A stretch of 49,958 nucleotides of DNA from UBA7446 sp964014735 (GTDB lineage: Bacteria > Bacteroidota > Bacteroidia > Flavobacteriales > Flavobacteriaceae): positions 1-49,958 of the forward strand of contig CAXHBH010000009.1 of the NCBI GenBank assembly GCA_964014735.1, given 5' to 3'. A program made the translations under genes and the position numbers. Shown in pieces: positions 32,304 to 40,861 of this stretch (positions are counted from its first letter, which is position 1; each line of letters starts with the position of its first letter). The notes beneath the pieces were generated by a model. It was not told where the DNA came from and searched no databases. It saw nothing but the letters and a program-made list of their open reading frames with translations.

Positions 32304-33554
32304 ATGCATAGGCGGCGAGTTGTCGTGACTGGGATTGGGGCATTAACCCCAATTGGAAACACAAAAGACGCGTTCTGGGACGGTCTTATTTCTGGAACCA
32401 GCGGAGCGGCTCCTATTTCCAATTTTGATGCTTCAAAGTTTAAAACACAGTTTGCTTGTGAGATAAAAAACTTTGATCCTCAAGAGCACTTCGACCGTAA
32501 AAACGTCCGTAAAATGGACCGCTTTACGCAATATGCCATGGTGGCTTCAGATGAAGCAGTACATGACGCGGGCTTAGATCTTGAAAAAATTGACAAAGCT
32601 AGAGCTGGTGTCATTTGGGGCTCTGGAATTGGTGGCTTGGAAACCTTTCAAAATGAGGTGCTAAACTTCGCTGACGGAGGTGGTTTGCCTCGTTTCAATC
32701 CTTTCTTCATACCTAAAATGATTGCTGACATTGCGCCTGGTATGATATCCATTAAATATGGTTTTCGCGGGCCAAACTTTGCGACCGTATCGGCCTGTGC
32801 CTCTTCTGCAAATGCCATTATTGATGCTTTAAATTACATCCGTTTAGGTTACGCTGACGTAATGATTACTGGTGGGTCTGAGGCGGGTGTTGCAAAAGCC
32901 AGTATTGGTGGATTTAATGCTTTGCATGCTTTATCTACTAGAAATGATGATCCAAAAACAGCTTCTCGTCCTTTTGATAAAGACCGCGATGGGTTTGTAA
33001 TGGGCGAGGGTGCTGGAGCATTAATTTTAGAAAGCTTAGAGCACGCTCAAGCCCGAGGCGCTGCCATATATGCCGAAGTTGCTGGTGGTGGTCTTTCGGC
33101 AGATGCACACCACATAACTGCACCACATCCCGAAGGGCTTGGGGCCATAAGTGTTATGGAGAACTGCATTGCTGACGCTGGTATTGGTCTCTCTGATGTA
33201 GACGCTATTAATATGCATGGAACATCCACGCCACTTGGTGATGTTGCAGAAACTAAGGCGCTCAAAGAAGTCTTTGGGGAACATTTATATGCAATGAACA
33301 TCAACTCGACTAAGTCCATGACAGGCCACCTATTGGGTGCTGCTGGTGCTATTGAAGCCATATCCTCGATTTTGTGCATAAAGCACGGTATTGTTCCACC
33401 AACAATCAACCATCAAACGGCTGATGAAAACATTGACCCAAAAATTAATTTCACTTTTAATACTGCACAAAAAAGAGAGGTGTCGGTTGCCATGAGCAAT
33501 ACCTTTGGCTTTGGTGGGCACAACGCTTGTGTTATGTTCAAAAAAATGGACTAA
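32304..33554 (+). CDS. fabF: Beta-ketoacyl-ACP synthase II
   Basis: Elongates acyl-ACP by condensation with malonyl-ACP. The 416-residue product has the Cys-His-His triad: Cys165 in TVSACASSANA, His in NMHGTSTPLGD and His in KSMTGHLLGAAGA. The C-terminal SNTFGFGGHNA segment is also standard. It is directly downstream of acpP. The rnc ATG follows its stop codon by one base, so acpP, fabF and rnc form one operon, as in many Bacteroidota. Confidence 0.97.
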   Translation: MHRRRVVVTGIGALTPIGNTKDAFWDGLISGTSGAAPISNFDASKFKTQFACEIKNFDPQEHFDRKNVRKMDRFTQYAMVASDEAVHDAGLDLEKIDKARAGVIWGSGIGGLETFQNEVLNFADGGGLPRFNPFFIPKMIADIAPGMISIKYGFRGPNFATVSACASSANAIIDALNYIRLGYADVMITGGSEAGVAKASIGGFNALHALSTRNDDPKTASRPFDKDRDGFVMGEGAGALILESLEHAQARGAAIYAEVAGGGLSADAHHITAPHPEGLGAISVMENCIADAGIGLSDVDAINMHGTSTPLGDVAETKALKEVFGEHLYAMNINSTKSMTGHLLGAAGAIEAISSILCIKHGIVPPTINHQTADENIDPKINFTFNTAQKREVSVAMSNTFGFGGHNACVMFKKMD

Positions 33555-33555
33555 T

Positions 33556-34305
33556 ATGGGGTTGATGCGGTTTTTGCGAACGAGTTCCGCCAATAAGCAA
33601 GACCCTTTATTTCAAGCTGTAAAAAAGATTACTGGTTTCTCCCCTACAGATTTGTCATTATATAAGCGTGTGTTTACGCATGCCTCGATGGAAATGACAG
33701 ATTCGCAAGGGAAAAAAATAAACTACGAGCGACTTGAGTTTTTAGGCGATTCTGTGCTCAACACCATTGTTGCCACGCATCTGTTTAAATCATTGCCGCA
33801 AAAAAACGAGGGTTCGCTTACTCTTATGCGCTCAAAAATTGTGCGCCGTGATTTCTTAAACAAAATAGGTGAGCAGTTGGGGCTTGTTGATTACTTCTCC
33901 TCTAATGTGCCCGCAAAAAACTACAGTCAAAATGTTCATGGAAACTTATTTGAAGCTCTGGTAGGCGCCATTTATTTAGACCTCGGGTTTGAGCGCTGTT
34001 CACAGTTTGTGTTCAACAAAATGATACTCCCTTTTGTAGATTTAGAAAAGCTTGAATTTATGGTGTTGAGTTATAAAAGCTTATTGGTTGATTGGTTCCA
34101 AAAAAAACATACGAAATATGCTTTTGATGTTACTTTAGACAATGGGGCGGAGTTTGCCAATCATTACAAGGCAAGGCTTATAATAGACGGAAAAACAGTT
34201 TCTAAAGCTAGGGCAAAAAGTAAAAAAAGAGCTGTTGAGAAAGCATCAAAACGGGCTTATTATAAGTTCCAAGGGGGAATAAAATCAATCCAATATAAAC
34301 ATTAA
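33556..34305 (+). CDS. rnc: Ribonuclease III
   Basis: Cleaves double-stranded RNA in rRNA and mRNA processing. The signature ERLEFLGDSVL is at residues 58-68, with catalytic Glu and Asp. A second catalytic element, GNLFEALVGAIYLD, follows, and a double-stranded-RNA-binding domain occupies the last 70 or so residues (AKSKKRAVEKASKRAYY). The ATG at 33556, one base after the fabF stop, gives 249 residues. A longer frame would begin inside fabF and was rejected. Confidence 0.95.
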   Translation: MGLMRFLRTSSANKQDPLFQAVKKITGFSPTDLSLYKRVFTHASMEMTDSQGKKINYERLEFLGDSVLNTIVATHLFKSLPQKNEGSLTLMRSKIVRRDFLNKIGEQLGLVDYFSSNVPAKNYSQNVHGNLFEALVGAIYLDLGFERCSQFVFNKMILPFVDLEKLEFMVLSYKSLLVDWFQKKHTKYAFDVTLDNGAEFANHYKARLIIDGKTVSKARAKSKKRAVEKASKRAYYKFQGGIKSIQYKH

Positions 34306-34368
34306 AACACATTAGAGCTGCGTTTTGATAGGTGTTATTCTTTTTTGTGCCTTATCTTCGCTTATTGT

Positions 34369-34815
34369 ATGGTAACACACACTCTTAGCTTGGAGTCCAC
34401 AACACTGGAACAAGACGTACTTTGCGTGACAACCGTATTGCCCTCTTATCTTTTTGTTTTCCACCTAAATCGTCTTTTGAAGCTGTCACTTGTACGAAGC
34501 AAAAAAGACCTTTTGGGTGAAAGCTGCGGTGGCAGCTTTGCTGTTTATGAGTACCACTGTGATGTCATGCAACAAACATGGCACGTGGTGGAAAATCAGT
34601 TTGTTTCAACAGTACCTAGTGCCCAAGAAGGGTTGTTCAATGAAACTGAAAAGCGAAGTCTTTTGTTTGCCAGTCTGTCACAAACAGATCTTTTGGTTTG
34701 TGTCAATGGAATGACACGTGATCTAGTAAAAAAAATACAATCTATAAGTCGTGTTATGTCATGTTGCCCTTTGCCAAAAAAACTTAATATAATCAAAGAA
34801 AAACTTACTTTTTAA
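34369..34815 (+). CDS. IPExxxVDY-family protein, motif-degenerate
   Basis: A small cytoplasmic protein of unknown function. The position between rnc and pyk, the length of about 150, and the pattern SYLFVFHLNRLLKLSLVRSKKDL fit the flavobacterial IPExxxVDY family. The naming motif itself is not preserved: at the expected place the sequence reads SLLFASLSQTDLLVCVNG. The first in-frame ATG after a TATCTTCG box (34353-34360) is at 34369. An earlier non-ATG start at 34345 is possible. The stop is two bases before pyk, so cotranscription is likely. Confidence 0.65.
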   Translation: MVTHTLSLESTTLEQDVLCVTTVLPSYLFVFHLNRLLKLSLVRSKKDLLGESCGGSFAVYEYHCDVMQQTWHVVENQFVSTVPSAQEGLFNETEKRSLLFASLSQTDLLVCVNGMTRDLVKKIQSISRVMSCCPLPKKLNIIKEKLTF

Positions 34816-34817
34816 AT

Positions 34818-36245
34818 ATGCGAAAAATTAAAAAAACTAAAATTGTAGCCACCCTTGGCCCGGCTTGCTCAACAAGGGAAACCATGAAAGCCATGATGGA
34901 AAGTGGTGTAAATGTCTTTCGGATTAACTTTTCCCATGCAGACCACAAAGATGTTTTGGAACGAATAAAAATCATTCGCGAGCTCAATGTTTCGCTTGGT
35001 TTTCACGTAGCCATCCTTGCCGATTTGCAAGGCCCTAAACTACGTGTAGGTAAAATGAAAGAGGGAACTGTTGTTACAGAGGGACAGGAAGTAAAATTCA
35101 CAACCGACAAAATAGAACTTGGTACAGCAGATGCAATCTACATGAACTATGCGCAGTTTCCACAAGACGTAAGCCCTGGTGAGCAGGTTCTTTTAGACGA
35201 TGGGAAGCTGATTTTTGAAGTCATAGAAACAGACAAAAAAGCACGCGTCAAAGCGCGTGTAATTCAGGGGGGTGAGCTAAAATCTAAAAAAGGGGTAAAC
35301 CTTCCAAACACTAATATTTCTTTACCTGCACTGACTAAAAAAGACATTAAAGATGCCGTCTTTGCCATTAAACAAGATGTTGATTGGATTGCGCTTTCTT
35401 TTGTACGACACAAACAAGATGTGGATGATCTGCGCAAACTTATCCAAGAACATGGCAAATACGACATTCCTATTATTTCTAAAATAGAAAAGCCTGAGGC
35501 GCTTGTTAACATAAAAGAAATTGTAAACGCCAGTAATGCCTTGATGGTAGCGCGAGGTGACTTGGGTGTTGAAGTGCCTGCCGAAGAGGTGCCTATCGTT
35601 CAAAAAGAATTAGTACAACGCGCCAAAATTGCCCGTATTCCCGTAATCGTAGCCACACAAATGATGGAATCTATGATTGATGGTCTAACACCAACTCGGG
35701 CTGAAGTAAATGACGTCGCAAACTCTGTAATGGACGGAGCTGATGCTGTGATGCTCTCAGGCGAAACATCAATAGGGAAATACCCCGTTGAAGTAATTCA
35801 AGCCACAAGACGAATTGTTGTAAGCGTTGAAAACTCATCGCTTATTCAGGTTCCGCGAAAAGCTCCTAAAAACAAAAACAATCGTTTTGTAACCAAGTCT
35901 GTTTGTTATCACGCTGCAACCATGGCCGACGAAATTGATGCAAAAGCCATTTGTACTCTCACCAATAGTGGCTACACGGCTTATCAAATATCCGCTTGGC
36001 GACCAAGCGCTTCTGTTTTGGTATTTACATCAAACCCGCGTATTATGGCACAGCTTAACTTGCTATGGGGTGTTAAAGGGCGGCTATATGAGGGCTGTGG
36101 ATCAACAGATGATACCGTTAAAGAGGTTAATGCTATGGCAAGGGAAAAAGGGTATGTTAAAGAGGGTGATTTAATAATCAACTTGGTTGCCATGCCGCTT
36201 GCTGCCCGCGGAAAAGTAAATACGCTACGTGTTTCTATGGCCTAA
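34818..36245 (+). CDS. pyk: Pyruvate kinase
   Basis: Converts phosphoenolpyruvate and ADP to pyruvate and ATP, the last step of glycolysis. The 475-residue product has KIVATLGPACSTRE at the N-terminus, the FRINFSHAD and LADLQGPKLR active-site segments, KIEKPEALVNI with the catalytic lysine, and MVARGDLGVEVP and ATQMMESMI further on. The C-terminal effector domain is present. The stop overlaps the convergent dinB stop by three bases (TAA against TAG). Confidence 0.97.
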   Translation: MRKIKKTKIVATLGPACSTRETMKAMMESGVNVFRINFSHADHKDVLERIKIIRELNVSLGFHVAILADLQGPKLRVGKMKEGTVVTEGQEVKFTTDKIELGTADAIYMNYAQFPQDVSPGEQVLLDDGKLIFEVIETDKKARVKARVIQGGELKSKKGVNLPNTNISLPALTKKDIKDAVFAIKQDVDWIALSFVRHKQDVDDLRKLIQEHGKYDIPIISKIEKPEALVNIKEIVNASNALMVARGDLGVEVPAEEVPIVQKELVQRAKIARIPVIVATQMMESMIDGLTPTRAEVNDVANSVMDGADAVMLSGETSIGKYPVEVIQATRRIVVSVENSSLIQVPRKAPKNKNNRFVTKSVCYHAATMADEIDAKAICTLTNSGYTAYQISAWRPSASVLVFTSNPRIMAQLNLLWGVKGRLYEGCGSTDDTVKEVNAMAREKGYVKEGDLIINLVAMPLAARGKVNTLRVSMA

Positions 36246-37321
36246 AAACTAAGCTTTAACTGCTCTTCAATTGGTTCTTGTTTTTTTTCTGATTTAAAGT
36301 TGGATAGGGAAATCCCCAATAAACGCACAGAGTCCTGTAGCTTTTCTTGATATAGAAGCTTTTTGGCTTCCTCCAAAATCAAGCTACCATCCGAAATATA
36401 AAGCGGAAGGGTTTTGCTTCTTGTTTGAATTACAAAGTCTGAGTATTTTATTTTAAGGGTAAGTGTTTTGCCGGCTACCTTTTTTTTGCCTATCCGCTTT
36501 TCAAGGGCTTTTACTATTTCCTCCAGCCGCTTCTCCATATATATTTCACTCGAAATGTTTTTAGTAAAGGTGCGTTCTGCGCCAACGGACTTTGCTATTC
36601 GAACTGGCTTCACTGAACTGGTGTGTATACCCCGCACAACGCCGTAATAATACTGCCCAGACTTTCCAAATTTTGATATGAGTTCTTCTTGCGTTCGGGC
36701 TTTTAAGTCTGCTCCCGTATAAATTCCCTGGCGGTACATTTTATCGGCTGTTACCTTTCCTATGCCATGAAATTTTCTAATATCCAACGCTTCCATAAAG
36801 GCCAAAACCTCCTCAGGAGGTATCGTTTTTTGCCCGTTCGGCTTGTTGTAATCGCTGGCGACCTTAGCCAAAAATTTATTGATTGATATGCCCGCAGATG
36901 CTGTAAGTTTTGTTTTTATCTCAATTTTGTCGCGAATTTCTTTAGCAATTTGTGTGGCAGAATCCATTCCCTTTTTATTCTGCGTAACATCCAAATAAGC
37001 CTCATCTAAAGATAAGGGTTCAACCAAATCTGTGTACTCGTGGAATATCTCCCGTGTTTGTTCCGATACTTCTCGATATCGAGCGCCGTTGGAAGAAACA
37101 AAAATCAGTTCGGGGCAAAGTTTCTTTGCCTGCCGGCCAGACATGGCGCTGCGGACCCCATACTTACGGGCCTCGTAGCTTGCTGCGGCCACAACACCTC
37201 GCTCAGAGCCTCCGCCAACGGCAATGGGTTTTCCCATTAATATGGGGTTGTCCAGTTGCTCCACGGATGCAAAAAAAGCATCCATGTCAATGTGTACAAT
37301 TTTTCGAATAGGAAAATCCAT
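36242..37321 (-). CDS. dinB: DNA polymerase IV (Y family)
   Basis: Translesion polymerase copying damaged templates. The 359-residue protein has the metal-binding HIDMDAFFASVEQ at 10-22 and SLDEAYLDVT, both with catalytic acidic residues. The helix-hairpin-helix GIGKVTADKM, the little-finger domain and a C-terminal QLKLSF follow. That tail resembles a beta-clamp binding peptide (QLxLF type). It diverges from rbfA with 44 bases between start codons. Confidence 0.95.
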   Translation of the reverse strand: MDFPIRKIVHIDMDAFFASVEQLDNPILMGKPIAVGGGSERGVVAAASYEARKYGVRSAMSGRQAKKLCPELIFVSSNGARYREVSEQTREIFHEYTDLVEPLSLDEAYLDVTQNKKGMDSATQIAKEIRDKIEIKTKLTASAGISINKFLAKVASDYNKPNGQKTIPPEEVLAFMEALDIRKFHGIGKVTADKMYRQGIYTGADLKARTQEELISKFGKSGQYYYGVVRGIHTSSVKPVRIAKSVGAERTFTKNISSEIYMEKRLEEIVKALEKRIGKKKVAGKTLTLKIKYSDFVIQTRSKTLPLYISDGSLILEEAKKLLYQEKLQDSVRLLGISLSNFKSEKKQEPIEEQLKLSF

Positions 37322-37353
37322 ACGTAAAAATACAGGTTTGACTACGTTATTAG

Positions 37354-37361
37354 TACTTTTG
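37354..37361 (+). promoter_or_regulatory. Candidate -7 box (TACTTTTG) of rbfA
   Basis: Exact TAnnTTTG match ending four bases before the rbfA ATG, again placing the expected transcription start at the start codon. A TTTG lies at 37337-37340, but the spacer of 13 is too short. Confidence 0.45.
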
Positions 37362-37365
37362 ATTT

Positions 37366-37725
37366 ATGGAAACACAACGTCAGAAAAAAATCAATGCACT
37401 ACTGCAACAAGAGACTACGTCCCTGCTTCAGGGTGCAATCCGCACACAAGGGGTTAAAAACTTGGTGCTGTCTGTTTCAAAAGTCACCATTACTGTTGAC
37501 CTGAGCCTAGCAAAGGTTTTCTTGTCTGTGTTTCCTGCTAACAAAGCGAAAGAGACTTTGGAGGGGATAAAAGGAAACAAGGCCGTTTTAAAGCACGATT
37601 TGGCAAAACGCCTTCGCAATGATTTGCGAAAAGTCCCTGACCTCGCTTTTTATCTTGACGATTCGCTGGAATATATTGATGCTATAGAAGAATCGCTAAA
37701 GCGTAAAAATAACCCTTTGAAATAA
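37366..37725 (+). CDS. rbfA: Ribosome-binding factor A
   Basis: Assists late maturation of the 30S subunit and 16S rRNA 5' end processing. The 119-residue product matches the single KH-like domain: RQKKINALLQQETTSLL at the N-terminus, VTITVDLSLAKVFLSVFP in the middle and LAKRLRNDLRKVPDLAFYLDDSLEYIDAI at the end. It is followed after four bases by an FtsX-type permease gene, an order common in Flavobacteriia. Confidence 0.95.
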   Translation: METQRQKKINALLQQETTSLLQGAIRTQGVKNLVLSVSKVTITVDLSLAKVFLSVFPANKAKETLEGIKGNKAVLKHDLAKRLRNDLRKVPDLAFYLDDSLEYIDAIEESLKRKNNPLK

Positions 37726-37729
37726 TCTA

Positions 37730-38923
37730 ATGCGCTTCACCCGCCTACTTGCTTTACGCTACACTTTTGGTCTTCAAAAAAAGGTTGCCGTTTCGCTTAT
37801 CAGTAGGTTTGCGGCTTTTGTGATTGGCGTTGCTGTATTTGCTTTTTTTGTGGTCTTGTCCGTTTTTGGCGGGCTTCGTGAGTTTGGCCTTCAATTTACA
37901 CACGCTTTTGACCCTGATATCCGCATAACCTCCGCGACAAATAATCGAATTAATACCAACGACGATGTTTTTTGGTCCATTAAAAACCACCCTAACGTTG
38001 CTGTTGCCTCTTCAGTGCTTTCGCAAGAAATGATGTTGCGTTTCGAAGACCGAACTGCATTTGCCAATATTGTTGGTGTTGACAGTTTATTTTATGCTGT
38101 TGTAGAAGGGAAAACCATGGTCGGCGACTGGGTACAGCCAGGAGCTTACGAGTTGGTGTTGGGAATTGGGTTGTTGTCACAACTGAATGAAGATGCCTAT
38201 GACCATCCAAATGGCGTAACACTTCTCGTGCCCAACAAGCATAGTACTCGCATACTTAATCAACAAGCTTTTAACGCGCATTCAGCTGTTGTACGTGGGG
38301 TGTTTCAAATTGGAGAGCCTATAGATGAAAGGACGGCTTTTGCCCCTATTGATATGGTACAGCAAATCTTGCGCACACCCGCAAGCCAAGCAGGTGCGTT
38401 GTATATTAAGCTTGCTGACCATGCTGAGGCAAGTGCTATGCAAAAAGAACTTCAACAAACCTTAGGTAATGATTATAATGTAAAAACCAAGGCTGAATTA
38501 AACCCTGCGCTTTATAAAATGCTGCAAACGGAACGAGTTGCTGTCATCGCAATACTAACACTTGTGGTTCTTATTGCGCTCTTTAACGTAGTGGGCGCCA
38601 TTATCATGACTCTTTTGGAAAAGAAAGGCAATATAAAAACATTGCACCAACTAGGCGCAACGGTGCCTTCGCTGCGTCATGTGTTTTTTATCCAAGGCTT
38701 GTTATTGAGTGGCTTAGGTAGTGGTCTTGGGCTGCTTTTGGCTGTTCTTGTTGTTTGGTTACAGAAATCATATGCTTTTTTTAATATTCCAGGTTCTGGC
38801 CTACCCTATCCCGTGGCGCTGGAGTGGACTTCCTTTTGGATGGTTTTGTTGGTGGTGGGCAGTTTAACCACTATTGTGTCTTGGCTGGCGGCTGCGGTAG
38901 TGAAGGGAGTTATAGAGCAGTAG
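37730..38923 (+). CDS. FtsX-type ABC transporter permease (LolC/LolE-like)
   Basis: The 397-residue product has the layout of lipoprotein-releasing or MacB-like permeases: one membrane segment near the N-terminus (about 24-46), a large periplasmic domain (about 47-260), and three membrane segments in the C-terminal FtsX domain (about 265-295, 315-345, 365-390). FtsX-like elements are IMTLLEKKGNIKTLHQLGA and FFIQGLLLSGLG. It probably extracts lipoproteins from the inner membrane. No ATPase gene is next to it, so the partner must be encoded elsewhere. Its last 14 bases overlap dusB on the other strand. Confidence 0.88.
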   Translation: MRFTRLLALRYTFGLQKKVAVSLISRFAAFVIGVAVFAFFVVLSVFGGLREFGLQFTHAFDPDIRITSATNNRINTNDDVFWSIKNHPNVAVASSVLSQEMMLRFEDRTAFANIVGVDSLFYAVVEGKTMVGDWVQPGAYELVLGIGLLSQLNEDAYDHPNGVTLLVPNKHSTRILNQQAFNAHSAVVRGVFQIGEPIDERTAFAPIDMVQQILRTPASQAGALYIKLADHAEASAMQKELQQTLGNDYNVKTKAELNPALYKMLQTERVAVIAILTLVVLIALFNVVGAIIMTLLEKKGNIKTLHQLGATVPSLRHVFFIQGLLLSGLGSGLGLLLAVLVVWLQKSYAFFNIPGSGLPYPVALEWTSFWMVLLVVGSLTTIVSWLAAAVVKGVIEQ

Positions 38924-39899
38924 CCCCAAAGAGCTCCTCAATTTCATCCAAAACAGCAAAAACATCTGCCGAATGGTCTTCGGTTACAAGGCGTTGGCGG
39001 TAAGGTTTAAAGTCCGGAATGCCCTTAAAATAATTGGTATAATGGCGGCGGGTTTCAAAAACACCTAATTTTTCGCCTTTCCATTCTGTCGACATTTGCA
39101 GATGCCTGCGCGCCATGGCAGCACGCTCGGCAAGACTTGGTGGTTCTGGGTTAGTGCCATGCTTAAAAAAATGCTTTATTTCTCTAAAAAACCATGGGTT
39201 GCCTATACTAGCTCTGCCGATCATGGCTCCGTCAAGTCCGTATTGATCGCGCATTTCCATGGCGCGTTCTGGCGAGTTTACGTCCCCATTTCCAAATACG
39301 GGAATATGCATTCGTGAATTGTTTTTCACGGCCGCAATCTGTGTCCAGTCGGCAGCACCTTTGTACATCTGCGCGCGTGTTCTGCCGTGTATGGAAATCG
39401 CTTTTGCACCTACATCTTGAAGCCGCTCGGCAACCTCAACAATTTGAATGGTGTCGTGGTCCCAGCCTAAGCGTGTTTTTACGGTTACAGGCAAATGCGT
39501 ACGCTTAACCATTTCTGCAGTAAGCGAAACCATCAAAGGAATGTCTTTTAAAATCCCTGCGCCCGCGCCTTTAGACACTACCTTTTTTACAGGGCAGCCA
39601 AAATTTATATCAATAATATCAGGGTTAGTCTTTTCAACAATGTCTACAGACTGCAGCATCGAGTCAAGGTTTGCGCCAAAAACCTGAATGCCCACAGGTC
39701 GTTCCGCCTCATAAATATCAAGCTTCATCACGCTTTTGGCTGCATCGCGAATAAGGCCTTCGCTAGAGATAAACTCTGTGTATACCACATCCGCGCCTTG
39801 CTCTTTACAAAGCGCGCGAAAAGGCGGGTCACTTACATCCTCCATAGGTGCAAGCAATAGCGGAAAACCACTTAATTCTATGTTGCCAATTTTTACCAT
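38910..39899 (-). CDS. dusB: tRNA-dihydrouridine synthase (DusB-like)
   Basis: Flavin-dependent reduction of uridine in the tRNA D loop. The 329-residue product shows LLAPMEDVSDPPFRALC, IDINFGCPVKKVVSKGAGAGIL with the catalytic Cys, VTVKTRLGWD, ISIHGRTRAQMYKG and the FMN-phosphate segment FGNGDVNSPE. The MIGRASIGNPW segment completes the barrel. It shares one base with the stop of the MauE/DoxX-thioredoxin gene upstream. Confidence 0.93.
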   Translation of the reverse strand: MVKIGNIELSGFPLLLAPMEDVSDPPFRALCKEQGADVVYTEFISSEGLIRDAAKSVMKLDIYEAERPVGIQVFGANLDSMLQSVDIVEKTNPDIIDINFGCPVKKVVSKGAGAGILKDIPLMVSLTAEMVKRTHLPVTVKTRLGWDHDTIQIVEVAERLQDVGAKAISIHGRTRAQMYKGAADWTQIAAVKNNSRMHIPVFGNGDVNSPERAMEMRDQYGLDGAMIGRASIGNPWFFREIKHFFKHGTNPEPPSLAERAAMARRHLQMSTEWKGEKLGVFETRRHYTNYFKGIPDFKPYRQRLVTEDHSADVFAVLDEIEELFGATAL

Positions 39900-40780
39900 C
39901 AGGGCTTAAAGGTAGTTAGAAAGTCTTCTCCAAGTTTTTCATCCCAATACTGTTTTACTTGACCGTCCTCAATCCAATAAATCCTCGGCGGTGCGCTGCC
40001 TATCAAATCAAAGAATGTGTTTACGCTAATCATTTGATGAGGGAAGTTAGCTCCAGTTATGTTATTAAAGTCCGCAACCGTGGTGTCGCCTTCAGCAAAA
40101 AACAACGCAACTAGTTGTGGTAGTTCTATCCCTTTGTTTTGCCATTCTACTATTTGCTGGGCTGCCTCTTGGCAGTGCTCACAACTCAAATTGAGTATGG
40201 CAACCAAATAGGGCCCTTCAGCAAAATCTATACCTGTTTCTTTTTCAAATTCGGGGAGTTTTTCTACCACCGAATCTTGCTGTATTTGCACTGGCCAAAC
40301 AAAAGTTGCTGCTGCAAACATTAGGGGAAGCAACAGCCAAGTAATCCATGGTTTTTTGCTTTCCCTGAATTTATAACAAAGCAAAAGGCCATTTGCTGCC
40401 AACAATACCAGGTTCTTAATTAAGGATGCTAGAGGAGACATGCTTATCATTTCTCCAAAACATCCACAATTTCCCGTCTCACCAACGGCTATCAAATAAA
40501 ACAAGTGAATGGAAAAGGCACAAAGCAAAGCAAAGCTCAGCCGAAGTATAAAGCGGGTGTAAAAAGACAACAGCAAGCACAGCCCTAACCAAGTTTCAAG
40601 CGCCATAATAAAACGTGTTGCCCATGCGCCGTACAGGCGACTAGGTACAAGGCCTTGTTGTTCTAGTAAAACCTCAAAAAATCCGGGGGCAATAGCTTTG
40701 GTGTAGGCTGAAAACAAAAAGGTTGCCGCTAAAAAAAGTTGTAGTGTGGTGCGCAAATAGGCCATCTGTTCTTTTTTCAC
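39899..40780 (-). CDS. MauE/DoxX-type membrane protein fused to a thioredoxin-like domain
   Basis: The 293-residue product has four or so membrane segments in the first 165 residues with the MauE/DoxX-type motif NCGCFGE (104-110). A short linker and a soluble domain follow, in which CEHC (Cys200 and Cys203) fits a thioredoxin-type active site after the strand YLVAILNLS. The combination resembles a vitamin K epoxide reductase- or MauE-like redox relay delivering or removing electrons across the membrane. The partner substrate is unknown. Similar fused proteins occur in Bacteroidota. Its stop shares a base with the dusB start. Confidence 0.82.
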   Translation of the reverse strand: MKKEQMAYLRTTLQLFLAATFLFSAYTKAIAPGFFEVLLEQQGLVPSRLYGAWATRFIMALETWLGLCLLLSFYTRFILRLSFALLCAFSIHLFYLIAVGETGNCGCFGEMISMSPLASLIKNLVLLAANGLLLCYKFRESKKPWITWLLLPLMFAAATFVWPVQIQQDSVVEKLPEFEKETGIDFAEGPYLVAILNLSCEHCQEAAQQIVEWQNKGIELPQLVALFFAEGDTTVADFNNITGANFPHQMISVNTFFDLIGSAPPRIYWIEDGQVKQYWDEKLGEDFLTTFKP

Positions 40781-40829
40781 AAAATTAGTTTTTTTGTTGG
40801 TAGTGGCATGCCCCTATGATCGCTTGGTG

Positions 40830-40837
40830 TATCTTTG
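40830..40837 (+). promoter_or_regulatory. Candidate -7 box (TATCTTTG) of lepA
   Basis: Exact TAnnTTTG match 24 bases before the lepA ATG, the same distance as in the well-supported acpP promoter. The nearest upstream TTG is about 30 bases away or too close. Confidence 0.55.
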
Positions 40838-40861
40838 TGCGCTAACGCTTTTATTTCAGCC

